Assembly (NCBI RefSeq): GCF_023243045.1
Contig: NZ_JALKFX010000033.1
Coordinates: 1-61,969 of the forward strand
Direction of reading: 5' to 3'
Length of the DNA: 61,969 nucleotides
Source of the DNA: Frankia sp. AgB32
GTDB lineage: Bacteria; Actinomycetota; Actinomycetes; Frankiales; Frankiaceae
Below are positions 26,792 to 35,453 of this stretch, one piece after another. Under the pieces are notes generated by a model. That model made no database searches and had not been told where the DNA came from. It saw nothing but the letters and a program-made list of their open reading frames with translations. Each line of letters opens with the position of its first letter. Within the stretch, counting starts at the first letter, position 1. A program made the translations under genes and the position numbers.

Positions 26792-29700
26792 TCAGGACGC
26801 TGTCCCCGCCCGGCCCGGCTCGGCGCCGCCGGAGCGGTGCCGGTTGATCGCCCAGGAGTCGGGCAACGCGACCCATTCGCTTTCGGTCGTCACCTGGACC
26901 AGGGCGCCGTCGAGGCGTGGGGGGCGGGTCGGCTCGGTCGTCGGGCACAGCACCCAGACACCCCGCCGGCCCGCGCGGGCCCGCTCGGCGAGCGCGAACA
27001 GCAGGCCCATGCCGCGTCCGTCGTAGCGGCCGAGGACGCCGGCGTCGTGCAGCAGCAGCGGCGCCGGCCCGTGCGGGCCCGGCTGGCCGGGGGCGTCGAC
27101 GAGTTCGGCGAGCAGGGGAGCGGCCCGGTCCCAGGCGGCGCGGACGTATTCGGCGAGGTTGCCGGCGGCGCGGCTGCCCGGCTCGGCGGCGTCGGCGCGC
27201 AGGATCGTGGCCCACGCCGGCCTGGGGCGGGGGTCGACCTCGGCGTGCAGCGCGTCGAGGAAGACGGCGGCGATGTCGACCGGCTCGGCGGCGAACCGGT
27301 GCGGCAGGGCCAGCTCCGCGCGGGCGCGCAGGTAGAGGCTGCGCCGGATGGTGAGCGCACGGAATCCGCCGGACTCGGCGGCGGCGATGAGCCGCTGCTC
27401 GGCGAGCGACGCGGCCGCCCGGTCGGGGCTGTCGAACATCAGCCGGGCCGGGCGACTGCCCGTGTCGGTGGAGCGGCGGGCCGTCGGCGTGGCCCGCGAA
27501 CCGAGGCCGGTGGAGGTCAGCAGGCGGTAGGGCGGCACGTAGCCGTCGCGGGCCGCGTCCCATTCGAGGACGAACCCGGCGTCCGTCAGCGGGCGGTCGA
27601 GCGCGGGATGCGGCGGCAGTTCGGTCGTCAGCGCGGGGAAGCGGGTGGCCACGCGTTCGTGGATGACCGCCACCTCCAGCAGCGGCCGGTCGGGGCGTTC
27701 GGCCAGGCCGTCCGGTCGCGCCGGGATCAGCGCCGGCCGCGGCGGCAGCACCCCGGCCTGCGCCAGGCGCAGCGCCCGGACGAGGCCCAGATCGCGCGGG
27801 TAGATCTCCAGGCGGGCGTTCGCGGCGGCGTTGCGGGACGCGGCGGCGGCGAGCCGCACGAGGCGCTGCTCGTCGAGCGCCGGCAACCCGGCCAGCCCGT
27901 CGACCGCCGCCGCGGCATCGCCCGCCAGCCCGGCCTCGTCCGCGCCGCCTCCGGCCGGGGCGGCGCGGACGGCTGCGAGCTCGCGCAGCACGGTCGCCGG
28001 GGCGGGGATCTCCTCGGCCTTCGCGAGCCGGTCGGCGGCTTTGCCCAGGGCGATCGCGTAACCGAAGAGGGCGGGCGCGGTCGGCGTGAGTGGGCTGTCG
28101 TCCTCCGTCGCTTCCAACGCCACCAGCGTCCGGTCGTGGAACTTGCGGCGCGCGAGAACGGGCTCGCTGTCCAGATCGACGGTCTCCAAGGCGGCGCGGA
28201 CGGCGGCCGCCGCCAGCGCCCGGCGCTGCGCCGGTGGCCGCCGGCTGCCATGGCGGGCCAGGACGGCGGTCGCCAGGTCCTCGAAACCCATCACCCTGCC
28301 GGCGTCACCGAGGATCTCGACCAGTTCGTCGCGGACCACGCGGACCGCATCGTCGATATGCCAGGCCTTACGACGCGCCGACAGCACCTGCGCGATACGG
28401 CCCGGGGTGACGCCGACCCGCTCGGCCACCTGCTGCTGCGGCGCCCACAGCGGCACGGCGGGGAGCTGCCCGTCATCGTCGGGAAGTGCGAGCAGCAGCC
28501 GGGTCGCCTCCCGTTCTGTGGCGTTGCGGCCGCCGGGAAGGGCGGCGGGCAGCAGCCGGGCGGCGAGATCCTCGACGGGCAGCCGGGCATAGTCAGGCGC
28601 CACCGCGGACACCTCGGCATCCGGCGACGGCCGCCGCTCGGTCCCGCCCGGCTCGGCCGTCGCCGTTGCTGTCGCCGGGGGCGGCGTCGTGCCGGCGGCG
28701 GCGAGGACGCGGCGCCACTGGCGAATGCGGGACTGCAGCTCCTGCCGGGTCTTCGCGCCCGTACCGGGCAGGCTGATGATCTCCTTGGAACCCAGGGCGA
28801 GCAGGTCGCTGACGGTCGTCGCGTTCAGCCGGTGCGCGGCGGAGACGGCCCGCGGCGAGAGACCCGCGGCCTCCAGCGGGGTCTCGGCCGCCGCCGCCGC
28901 GGCGGCCGCGTCGCGGGCCCGCCGCGCGGACTCCTCATCGGTGACGCCCGCGATCGCCGTCCGCCCAGGAACCCGCGCGAGAGATGCGTGTTCCGTCGCC
29001 CGCGCGCCATCGCTGGCCGCCGGATGACCGGTGATCGCCGGCGGGGTCGAGTCCGCCGCGCGGAACACGGCCTGCCAGGCATCGCGCATGTCCTTCAGCG
29101 CGGGGAAGCGGCTGGCCGCGTCCCGGTCGAGCGCGCGCAGGAAGAAGGAGGTGAGGCCGGCGCGGACCGCGGGGTCGAACGCCTCCGTCGCCAGGGTCGG
29201 CGGGCCCTCGGTGAACCGGTCGAGGGCCGATCCGTTGCCCCACATCGGCAGCTCACCGGAGGCCATCTCGTGCAGGGTGACCGCCAGCGCGTAGCGCTCC
29301 GCGTGGTCGTCGTAGGCGGTGCGGGTGCCGGCGCCGAGGAACGGGTCCAGGTAGCGGGGGGTGCCGGCGGCGAGGTCGCGCACCGAGTGGTTGGCCAGCG
29401 AGAAGTCGATGAGGACCAACTGGTACGTGCGGTTCGGCCGGCGGCGGATGACGATGTTGTCCGGCTTGAGGTCGCGGTGGACGACGCCCTCGCCGTCCAG
29501 ATAGTCGACCGCGCCGAACAGATAGTCGCTGTAGGTCTCCAGCTCGTCGACGGAGAGTCGTCCCTCGCGCAGTTTGCGGGCGACGGTCTGCTCGCCCGCA
29601 TGGTCGAGGACGAGGACGGTGCGCCCGCCGACCAGCAGCGTGTCCGGCCGGGCCAGGCGGATCACCCGGGAGTCGCCGAGGCCACGCAGCACCGCGGCCT

Positions 29701-31582
29701 CGTGCGCCAGCCGCGCCGCGCGCTCGTCGGACAGGGCGATCTTGAGAACCTCGTCGTGGCCGGTCTTCTCGTTGTGCGCGAGAAACGCCCGGCTGGTCGA
29801 GCCGGTGCCGAGGCGCTCCCTGACCCGCCACTCGCCACCGAGCAGATCGCCGCGCTGGGCCTCCAGCGGGTCGGGCTCCGGCTCGTCCTGGCCCGGCGGG
29901 TTCGTCGCCGGGGTGTCCCCGGAGTTGCCCGACCCCGCGGCCGGGTCGGGGCGGGTGAGTTCGTCCTCGACCAGCAACAGCCAGTCGAGGAACTCGCCGA
30001 CGCTCGCGTGCCGGTCCTCGGGCAGCGGATGGGTGGCCCCCGCGACCAGGTCGTTCGCCGTCTCGGTGAGTGCGTCGACGACCTCGGCGGGATGCAGCCC
30101 GCCCGACCGCTCCAGGCGGGCCTTCAGCGCGTTGGGGCCGTCCGCGGGCGGCTGACCGGTCAGGACGAGGTAGGCGAGGGCGCCCAGGCCGAAGACGTCG
30201 ATCCGGATCGCGTCCGGTCTGGGCGCGCCGATCTCGGGCGCAAGGTAGCCGCCGGAGGCCAGCTCCAGGTGCGGGAGCAGCCGGGCTGCCGGCTCGAGGG
30301 CGCCTGCCGCTGCTCCCTTCGCAATCGTGCTGGTCAGGACGCCGGTGCTCGAACCGGAGCCGGCGTCGCGGGCCGCAGCCTGCCAGTCACTGACGATCAG
30401 ACGGGGCGTGAGCCAGCCCTGCTCGTCGCTGCGCCGCCGGCCCGAGGGCACCACCAGGACGCTGCGGGCGGCCAACGCCCGGTGATAGAGGCGCCGGCCA
30501 TGCGCGTAGGCGATGGCCTCCGCCAGCTGGCGGATCATGTTGAGCCGGGTGCCGGCGTCGAGGCGGTCGCCGTAGCGGTCGAGATAGTGGTCGAGGCGCA
30601 GCTCGTCCGGCCGATGCCGGAAGATGAGCGCCGGGCCGGCCTCGTGACTCTCCAGGCCGTCGACCTGCACGATGCCCGGGTGGTTGATCCCGTGCAGCAC
30701 CTCGAACTCGCGGCGGGCGGCCGCCTCACGGCTCGCCCGTTCCGCCTCGCCCGCCGCCCGCTCGACGAGGTAGATCCGCACCCGACGCCGCTCGGAGGCA
30801 ACCTGGGCATGGGCGGCGTGGTGGTCCTGCCAGGTCGGACCCGAGTCGAACGCCGGGAACTCCAGCTGCCAGGAGCCGACCTGCTGGTGACGGCGGCTTC
30901 GCGCGATCCCGACCGCGGGCAGCAGCTTCGCGAGCGCCTTCGAGATTTCGGGGCTGACCCGGCGCCGCTCGTCCTGCACGGGCGCGTCCAGGAGATCGGA
31001 CCAGATCGACGGCAGCGTGAACGCGCCGGCGGCACCCGACGCCGACGCTGACGCCGGGCCGAAGATCCAGTGCAGCTGGTTGGCGGGGAGGTCGACCCGC
31101 AGGGTGGGGTTCGACAGGAAGACTGCCGGTTGAATGAACGGGACCTTTACCCGGCTCCTGCTCTGGGCACGGTTGGCGTTCTCCAGCAGGGAGCGCAGCT
31201 CCTTGGACTTCTGGTTCGCCAGGTGCACGGGGTTGTCGAAGATCCGCGGCTGGCCGGACGCGCGGTGCTGGGTCCAGTTCGATCCCGATGCGGTCAGCCG
31301 CCCGGCGAGACTCTTGATCTCGATGAGGTAGACCCCGCCGCGGGCGATGACCAGCAGATCGACCTCACGGATGTGGCCGGTCGTCGCGGTGAACGTGAAG
31401 TTCGACCACGCCCGGTAGGGCTCGGCGTCCGGCAGCAGCGCCCTGACCTGCTCCAACGCCTCCCGCTCATGCGGAAACTGCGACGGCGTGACCGTCACCC
31501 ACCGGCCGTCCCCCTCCCGCACGCCGACCCCCCGCCGTCGTTGCGACGCCGACCCCCACGCGTCGCGCCCTCTCTGCGCCAA
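26792..31582 (-). CDS. pglW: BREX type 2 kinase PglW (NERD plus two kinase domains)
   Basis: The 1596-residue first gene of the BREX operon begins with a NERD nuclease-like domain (HIREVDLLVIARGGVYLIEI, with the Asp and Glu-Ile-Lys of that fold). A kinase-like domain follows whose catalytic loop is HRALAARS (His367, Ala369 in place of the catalytic Asp), so it is probably a pseudokinase. Next comes a complete Ser/Thr kinase with VVHRDLKPDN (Asp704) and DFS instead of DFG. The last 700 residues are helical with short HhH-like (LPGTGAKTRQEL) and winged-helix stretches. PglW is the proposed control kinase of the Pgl system. The TTG start at 31582 is supported by a -10 box 6 nt upstream, but a later GTG is possible. 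Confidence 0.9.
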   Translation of the reverse strand: MAQRGRDAWGSASQRRRGVGVREGDGRWVTVTPSQFPHEREALEQVRALLPDAEPYRAWSNFTFTATTGHIREVDLLVIARGGVYLIEIKSLAGRLTASGSNWTQHRASGQPRIFDNPVHLANQKSKELRSLLENANRAQSRSRVKVPFIQPAVFLSNPTLRVDLPANQLHWIFGPASASASGAAGAFTLPSIWSDLLDAPVQDERRRVSPEISKALAKLLPAVGIARSRRHQQVGSWQLEFPAFDSGPTWQDHHAAHAQVASERRRVRIYLVERAAGEAERASREAAARREFEVLHGINHPGIVQVDGLESHEAGPALIFRHRPDELRLDHYLDRYGDRLDAGTRLNMIRQLAEAIAYAHGRRLYHRALAARSVLVVPSGRRRSDEQGWLTPRLIVSDWQAAARDAGSGSSTGVLTSTIAKGAAAGALEPAARLLPHLELASGGYLAPEIGAPRPDAIRIDVFGLGALAYLVLTGQPPADGPNALKARLERSGGLHPAEVVDALTETANDLVAGATHPLPEDRHASVGEFLDWLLLVEDELTRPDPAAGSGNSGDTPATNPPGQDEPEPDPLEAQRGDLLGGEWRVRERLGTGSTSRAFLAHNEKTGHDEVLKIALSDERAARLAHEAAVLRGLGDSRVIRLARPDTLLVGGRTVLVLDHAGEQTVARKLREGRLSVDELETYSDYLFGAVDYLDGEGVVHRDLKPDNIVIRRRPNRTYQLVLIDFSLANHSVRDLAAGTPRYLDPFLGAGTRTAYDDHAERYALAVTLHEMASGELPMWGNGSALDRFTEGPPTLATEAFDPAVRAGLTSFFLRALDRDAASRFPALKDMRDAWQAVFRAADSTPPAITGHPAASDGARATEHASLARVPGRTAIAGVTDEESARRARDAAAAAAAAETPLEAAGLSPRAVSAAHRLNATTVSDLLALGSKEIISLPGTGAKTRQELQSRIRQWRRVLAAAGTTPPPATATATAEPGGTERRPSPDAEVSAVAPDYARLPVEDLAARLLPAALPGGRNATEREATRLLLALPDDDGQLPAVPLWAPQQQVAERVGVTPGRIAQVLSARRKAWHIDDAVRVVRDELVEILGDAGRVMGFEDLATAVLARHGSRRPPAQRRALAAAAVRAALETVDLDSEPVLARRKFHDRTLVALEATEDDSPLTPTAPALFGYAIALGKAADRLAKAEEIPAPATVLRELAAVRAAPAGGGADEAGLAGDAAAAVDGLAGLPALDEQRLVRLAAAASRNAAANARLEIYPRDLGLVRALRLAQAGVLPPRPALIPARPDGLAERPDRPLLEVAVIHERVATRFPALTTELPPHPALDRPLTDAGFVLEWDAARDGYVPPYRLLTSTGLGSRATPTARRSTDTGSRPARLMFDSPDRAAASLAEQRLIAAAESGGFRALTIRRSLYLRARAELALPHRFAAEPVDIAAVFLDALHAEVDPRPRPAWATILRADAAEPGSRAAGNLAEYVRAAWDRAAPLLAELVDAPGQPGPHGPAPLLLHDAGVLGRYDGRGMGLLFALAERARAGRRGVWVLCPTTEPTRPPRLDGALVQVTTESEWVALPDSWAINRHRSGGAEPGRAGTAS

Positions 31583-31588
31583 AGGGTG

Positions 31589-31619
31589 ACATTAGCCGAC
31601 TACGTATGAAGCGACTCAA
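31589..31619 (-). promoter_or_regulatory. Candidate promoter of the BREX operon
   Basis: On the minus strand TTGAGT (31614-31619) is followed by 19 bp and TAATGT (31589-31594), which ends 6 nt before the TTG start of pglW. This suggests a leaderless mRNA that begins at or near the TTG. Confidence 0.4.
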
Positions 31620-31676
31620 TCGCTGTCCGTGGTAGCGCTCGCCCATACGAGCAGACCGGCCCGAGCCTCAGGCCTC

Positions 31677-31906
31677 AGGCGGTCACTGGCTGGAGAACCG
31701 CGTGGCGAGGTCGCAGGCCCAGCGGGCGGCGCTGGTCACCGTCGCGGCGGCGACCGGGCTGCCCGGCAGCCGGCCCGGGCACTCCACGTGCTCGGCGAAG
31801 CTCAGGTGCTCGCGCTCGGCGTGGTCCCGGCAGGGCAGGCAGGTGGCGGTCTACGGCCTGCGCGAGGTCATCGCGTAGGCAACGCGCAGACCGCACCCGG
31901 CGGTAA
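31677..31906. repeat. Direct repeat, right copy (pairs with 7694-7924)
   Basis: Same orientation and about 85% identical by eye to 7694-7924. It lies immediately upstream of the BREX operon promoter and marks the right edge of the island. Confidence 0.75.
31683..31906 (-). pseudogene. Broken copy of the small Cys/His protein gene
   Basis: The minus-strand frame reads CGLRVAYAMTSRRP, then an in-frame TAG, then TATCLPCRDHAEREHLSFAE and on to RFSSQ before the stop at 31683. It matches the C-terminal part of the intact gene at 7697-8041, including its CxxC and His residues. The N-terminal third is missing and the internal stop kills the frame. No nuclease gene follows this copy. Confidence 0.7.
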
Positions 31907-32310
31907 AGTCTGCGAGGCGGGTGGCGAAGCTGAAACCTCTTCACCCGCAGTGAGGGATGGAACTGACCGGCATCAAGGCCGGCGAGGAACAGCCCACGGG
32001 CCCGGATGAACGCCGTGTTGTTCGGGACGCAGGCGACGCCAGTCCGCCCAGAAGGCGGCGGTGGGCTCGTACGTGGGCACATCACCACGTTAACCCGACA
32101 TCACCGTACAGTGACAAGCGGCTTGCGCTGCGCGGGGAAGGAAAACGCCGCACTATACGCCAGGTCCACCAGAGATTGATCATCTTGCGGGCGCGGCGAT
32201 GGCCGGCGGGTCAGCGATCCCGCGACGGGCTCGCGGCCGCGACCGGTCTGGCTCCGGCGCTCAGAGGCGGGCGCCTTTGAGTTGGTTGCGGCGGCGGGGC
32301 CGTCGCCGCG
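31907..32310. other. No intact gene; recombined sequence
   Basis: This stretch lies between the broken small gene and the transposase relic. A minus-strand frame (VPNNTAFIRARGLFLAGLDA, around 31955-32020) may be a piece of an older gene, but I do not recognise it. No repeat ends or target duplications of an insertion sequence could be identified by eye. Confidence 0.35.
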
Positions 32311-32601
32311 ACCAGCCCGGGAACCGGGCCGCAGCGGCGGATCGCGGTCGACGGTAAGACCCTGCGCGGCTCCCGCACCGGCGAGGTCACCGGTCGACAC
32401 CTACTCGCCGCGCTCGACCGTGACACCGGCGTCCAAAGCCAGGTCCGGACCGGTGACGCCCCCCAGGTCATGGCCAGCATGCACAACCTCACGATCGCGG
32501 TCCTGCGTCTGACCGGCGTCACCAACATCGCCGCGGGTATCCGTCATCACACCCGCCGCCCCGAACTCCCATTAGGGACGATCATGAAGCTTGCTTGCTG
32601 A
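32311..32601 (+). pseudogene. ISAs1-family transposase relic with internal deletion
   Basis: The frame reads RRIAVDGKTLRGSRTGEVTG, then HLLAALDRDTGV, which is the first catalytic-Asp region of ISAs1 transposases. It runs directly into VRTGDAPQVMASMHNLTIAV, then LRLTGVTNIAAGIRHHTRRP, which is their C-terminus, and stops at 32599. About 150-200 central residues holding the other catalytic acids are missing without loss of frame, and the N-terminal domain is absent. The element is dead and marks past insertion at this boundary. Confidence 0.7.
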
Positions 32602-32646
32602 CCGACAACCTTGCCGAGGCCCTGGGCCGGGATGCGCTGCCGTCGT

Positions 32647-33123
32647 TCATCGATCTTTTTGGTCACCGGGTGAATCGTCTGGGAACACCCGCAACTCGAC
32701 CGGTACCGTCGGGGTAACGATGACGCCTCCGTCGTATTTCCAGCCGTCCTTTTGCTGAACGGCCAGGTGAAGAACAGCCACCAGCAGGTAGCGGCCTCGT
32801 GAGGGATGGCCAGTCCCAGCGCCGTCGTGTCCAGGATGATCCGAGACGGTCACGTCGGCGGACTCGCCTGTCCGCAGTTCCAAGGTGATGCCGGAGGTGC
32901 GAATGCCGCCGCCACTGGTCGAAGTCTGCGTGCCGTCGACTGACCGAAGCGTCAGATAAGGCCGTTTATCGCGGGTAATAGCGAGTGTGTGGTCGCTGCG
33001 GTTCACGAGTCTCAGTGGTAGTTCGGCTGGATTTCTCAGCACAATGCGTTCGGGTATTTGCACCCACTCCAGCGAGACGAGGTCCGCGAGCAGGGGCGTT
33101 GATTCTGGAAGATCAGTTGGCAT
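32647..33123 (-). CDS. Conserved-looking hypothetical protein
   Basis: The 158-residue protein is soluble with no signal peptide or membrane segment. Its alternating hydrophobic pattern (LPLRLVNRSDHTLAITRDKR, then LRTGESADVTVSD, and RYLLVAVLHLAVQ) suggests a beta-sandwich resembling the immunoglobulin-like folds of structural or chaperone proteins. I do not recognise the family. ATG 33123 has a good ribosome binding site (AGGAGAAG, 6-7 nt upstream). It stands alone, tail to tail with the transposase relic. Confidence 0.55.
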   Translation of the reverse strand: MPTDLPESTPLLADLVSLEWVQIPERIVLRNPAELPLRLVNRSDHTLAITRDKRPYLTLRSVDGTQTSTSGGGIRTSGITLELRTGESADVTVSDHPGHDGAGTGHPSRGRYLLVAVLHLAVQQKDGWKYDGGVIVTPTVPVELRVFPDDSPGDQKDR

Positions 33124-33504
33124 GTGGCTTCTCCTGTCTTGCTCGATTTCACAGCGACGTCGAGGTCGCGACGGGCGCGGAGTCAGCCGCCGATCACCTC
33201 GGTTGCGCTAAGTGGCGATCGAGGCGCCTAAAGTTAGATCGTCGTGCCGGTCGGCCCTACTCTACGTCGCGATGTCGCTCAAGGTCACCTGTTCGAAACA
33301 CGGCAGGCCGCGATGCTGCCTACTGGGTGGCCCGATCAGCCGCGTAGCGTGAAACGGCAGGTCCCGGCATGATCGGCCTCGAGTATCGCGAAATGCCCTG
33401 CCGCCCGGTCACTACTAACTGTCAGTGAACTTCTTGAGTCCTCGTTTGATGGCTGCGAGTCTGGCGCTGCAAGCTCCAACGGCCGACCACAGACTGGTGA
33501 GCGT
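33124..33504. other. Divergent intergenic region
   Basis: This holds the leader of the minus-strand hypothetical gene and, at its right end, the promoter region of the protease gene. I could not pick out a convincing -35/-10 pair. No other feature was seen. Confidence 0.4.
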
Positions 33505-34764
33505 ATGCGAATCAAACAGGCCCGCAGGACAGGTGCCGTGGCAATCGCTGCCGCGCTGGCGGGCGTGCTGGGAACTAGTACGGTCGCGCAGGCCGGATCG
33601 CCAGGTGACCCCCCTCATCCCGCGTTACGCGCGGCCCCAGAAATTCTTGACTCGTCGGGCGGGCTGTCGACTTCCCTTGACCAAGGCCTTCGCCGGGTGG
33701 CCCCCAATTGCTATGGCGGAATCGAGCAGACGGGCGACGGTGAACTGACCGTTCACGTCGTCGATGACCCTGGCTGCACGCCTGCCGCGACGAGCGCGAT
33801 CGCGAGACTGACGGGTTCCAGCTCGACTGCGGTGAAGACCGTCTCGGCGACCTACTCGCTGCGGTCACTCGAAGCCAAACGCGACACAATTACCAAGAAC
33901 CGCGCCGCGTTGCGCAGCAACGGGGTCAGCCTGCGCGACTGGGGCGTGAGTATCTCAGATAATCGCCTTCACGTAGGCCTCGCGACAGTCACACCGGCGG
34001 CGACCAGCCGTATGGGCGCGCTCGTTGCCGGAGACAGCGCCCCCGCTGCCAGAAGCAACGGCCTCGTCGCCGGAAACAGCGGTGACCCCAGCATCGAGGT
34101 CACGCAGGACGCCAGCTGGGTACAGACCGATCGCATCGTTGACTCGGCTCCCTGGTACGGCGGCGATCGAATCGTCGGTCCTGTTGGCGCTTGCACCTCG
34201 GGATTCAGCGTCTTCGACAACCAGCACCGCACGTTCAACACGACGGCCGGACACTGCGGTTATGGCACCTACCTACAGGGCGGTCACCCCTACGGTAGGA
34301 CCATCAACGCGAACTACTACGATGATGGGCCGACCGACGCACAGATCATTTCGACCTATCCGGCGAGCGCCGCGGGCCGGATCTGGACCACGCAGAACGG
34401 ATCGAACCCCGTCAAGGGCTGGATCAACAACCAGATCGGTGGCAACAAGGTCTGCGCTAACGGCTCGTTTTCTGGCGAACACTGTGGCGGGAGAATCAAC
34501 GCGACCGACCAGTGCCTCTATTTTGACGACGCCGCCCGGACGATCTGCCATTTGGACACCGTCTACTCGCCGGGGTTCCAGACCGTGGGAGGTGACAGTG
34601 GAGGTCCCGTCTACAATCATGCAGGCGTCACGGCGGACAGTGGCCCCGACATCTATGCCCGTGGCCTCGTTACGGGTGCGTACAACGGAAACAAGAGCCT
34701 GTGGGTGTTTACCCCGATGAATATCTGGACCGCTCAACTGGGCGTGACTGTTCTCGGTGGTTAG
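33505..34764 (+). CDS. Secreted trypsin-like serine protease with propeptide
   Basis: The 419-residue preproenzyme begins with a signal peptide (RIKQARRTGAVAIAAALAGV to VAQA) and continues with a region of roughly 170-190 residues that should be the propeptide chaperone. The chymotrypsin-fold domain then has its triad in order: His250 in TAGHCG, Asp278 in DDGPTDAQII and Ser365 in GGDSGGPV. Cysteine pairs around the His and Ser suggest disulfides. The layout resembles alpha-lytic protease and Streptomyces S1 proteases, which are exported and self-process. The substrate is unknown. Codon use is less GC-biased than in the polyketide genes downstream. Confidence 0.85.
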   Translation: MRIKQARRTGAVAIAAALAGVLGTSTVAQAGSPGDPPHPALRAAPEILDSSGGLSTSLDQGLRRVAPNCYGGIEQTGDGELTVHVVDDPGCTPAATSAIARLTGSSSTAVKTVSATYSLRSLEAKRDTITKNRAALRSNGVSLRDWGVSISDNRLHVGLATVTPAATSRMGALVAGDSAPAARSNGLVAGNSGDPSIEVTQDASWVQTDRIVDSAPWYGGDRIVGPVGACTSGFSVFDNQHRTFNTTAGHCGYGTYLQGGHPYGRTINANYYDDGPTDAQIISTYPASAAGRIWTTQNGSNPVKGWINNQIGGNKVCANGSFSGEHCGGRINATDQCLYFDDAARTICHLDTVYSPGFQTVGGDSGGPVYNHAGVTADSGPDIYARGLVTGAYNGNKSLWVFTPMNIWTAQLGVTVLGG

Positions 34765-35068
34765 CGGCTCCTTGCAGTTGACCGGATGTCGAGTCGGTCC
34801 GGTTTCTCCGGGAGCAGTGCGCGAACGTGACCACGCGATGCAGGTGCCCCACCGCCACGGACGCCCCCGGCCCGCCGGACGCGCCGCCCGGTACGCCTGG
34901 CGCCGCCACCGCCTGGGCGAGGCGCGTCTGGCAGCCGGCGAGGAACTGCTGGATCTGCGCCGCGCGGGCCGGGCGCGGCGCGCCGGGCGCGGGAGCCGGC
35001 CGGCCGAAGCGGTGGGGCTGAGCCTGGGGTGTGCCGCAGCGTTCGCAGCAACCGGAGCCGGGGGGCAC
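34709..35068 (-). CDS. Possible small zinc-ribbon protein (uncertain)
   Basis: The minus-strand frame reads GSGCCERCGTPQAQ, a possible half zinc ribbon, then a short helical stretch (AAQIQQFLAGCQTRLAQAVA). Just upstream in the same frame is WDGTAWTEQRR, reminiscent of the WDG-x-x-W box of DUF2510. No convincing start or ribosome binding site is present and the frame runs into the protease gene on the other strand. It may be a gene remnant rather than a live gene. Confidence 0.2.
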   Translation of the reverse strand: MPPGSGCCERCGTPQAQPHRFGRPAPAPGAPRPARAAQIQQFLAGCQTRLAQAVAAPGVPGGASGGPGASVAVGHLHRVVTFAHCSRRNRTDSTSGQLQGAANHREQSRPVERSRYSSG

Positions 35069-35453
35069 CCGCGGACGTCGCTGCTCGGTCCACGCGGTGC
35101 CATCCCACGTCGACCGGCAGGCCGGCCGCGGAACGCACCACCGCCGGCACCGTCACGGTGGGAACACCAACATGCGCGCCGCCCGCCAGCATCGCGGCAG
35201 TACTCATCCCAGCCCCCCTGAGCGCGGCCCGTCGAACCGGCGGTGGCCCCTCCACCTCGCGGGCGGACGCCGTCCCGACACGTCCGGATGCCACCAGCGC
35301 GAGATCGGTACCTGGCCTGCGCCCGCCGTCGATCAGGCTCGCAGAGCAGGAAAAATACCTCACCGCATCTGCGTGCAAGCAGGCGGTCATCCCGCCGCGC
35401 CGGTCGTGGTACCGCGCTGTGACGCTCCCGGTGCCGTCGACGACAATGTCCGC
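34765..35453. other. Intergenic region, no supported gene
   Basis: Apart from the doubtful minus-strand frame at 34709-35068, nothing in this 690 bp has recognisable features. It separates the protease from the lipoprotein gene. Confidence 0.4.

Noticed and set aside
25652-31051. A 1799-codon open frame on the plus strand opposite pglX and pglW
   Set aside because: It is Gly/Arg/Val/Glu-rich low-complexity translation with no domain and lies entirely antisense to two well-supported genes; long antisense frames are expected at this GC content.
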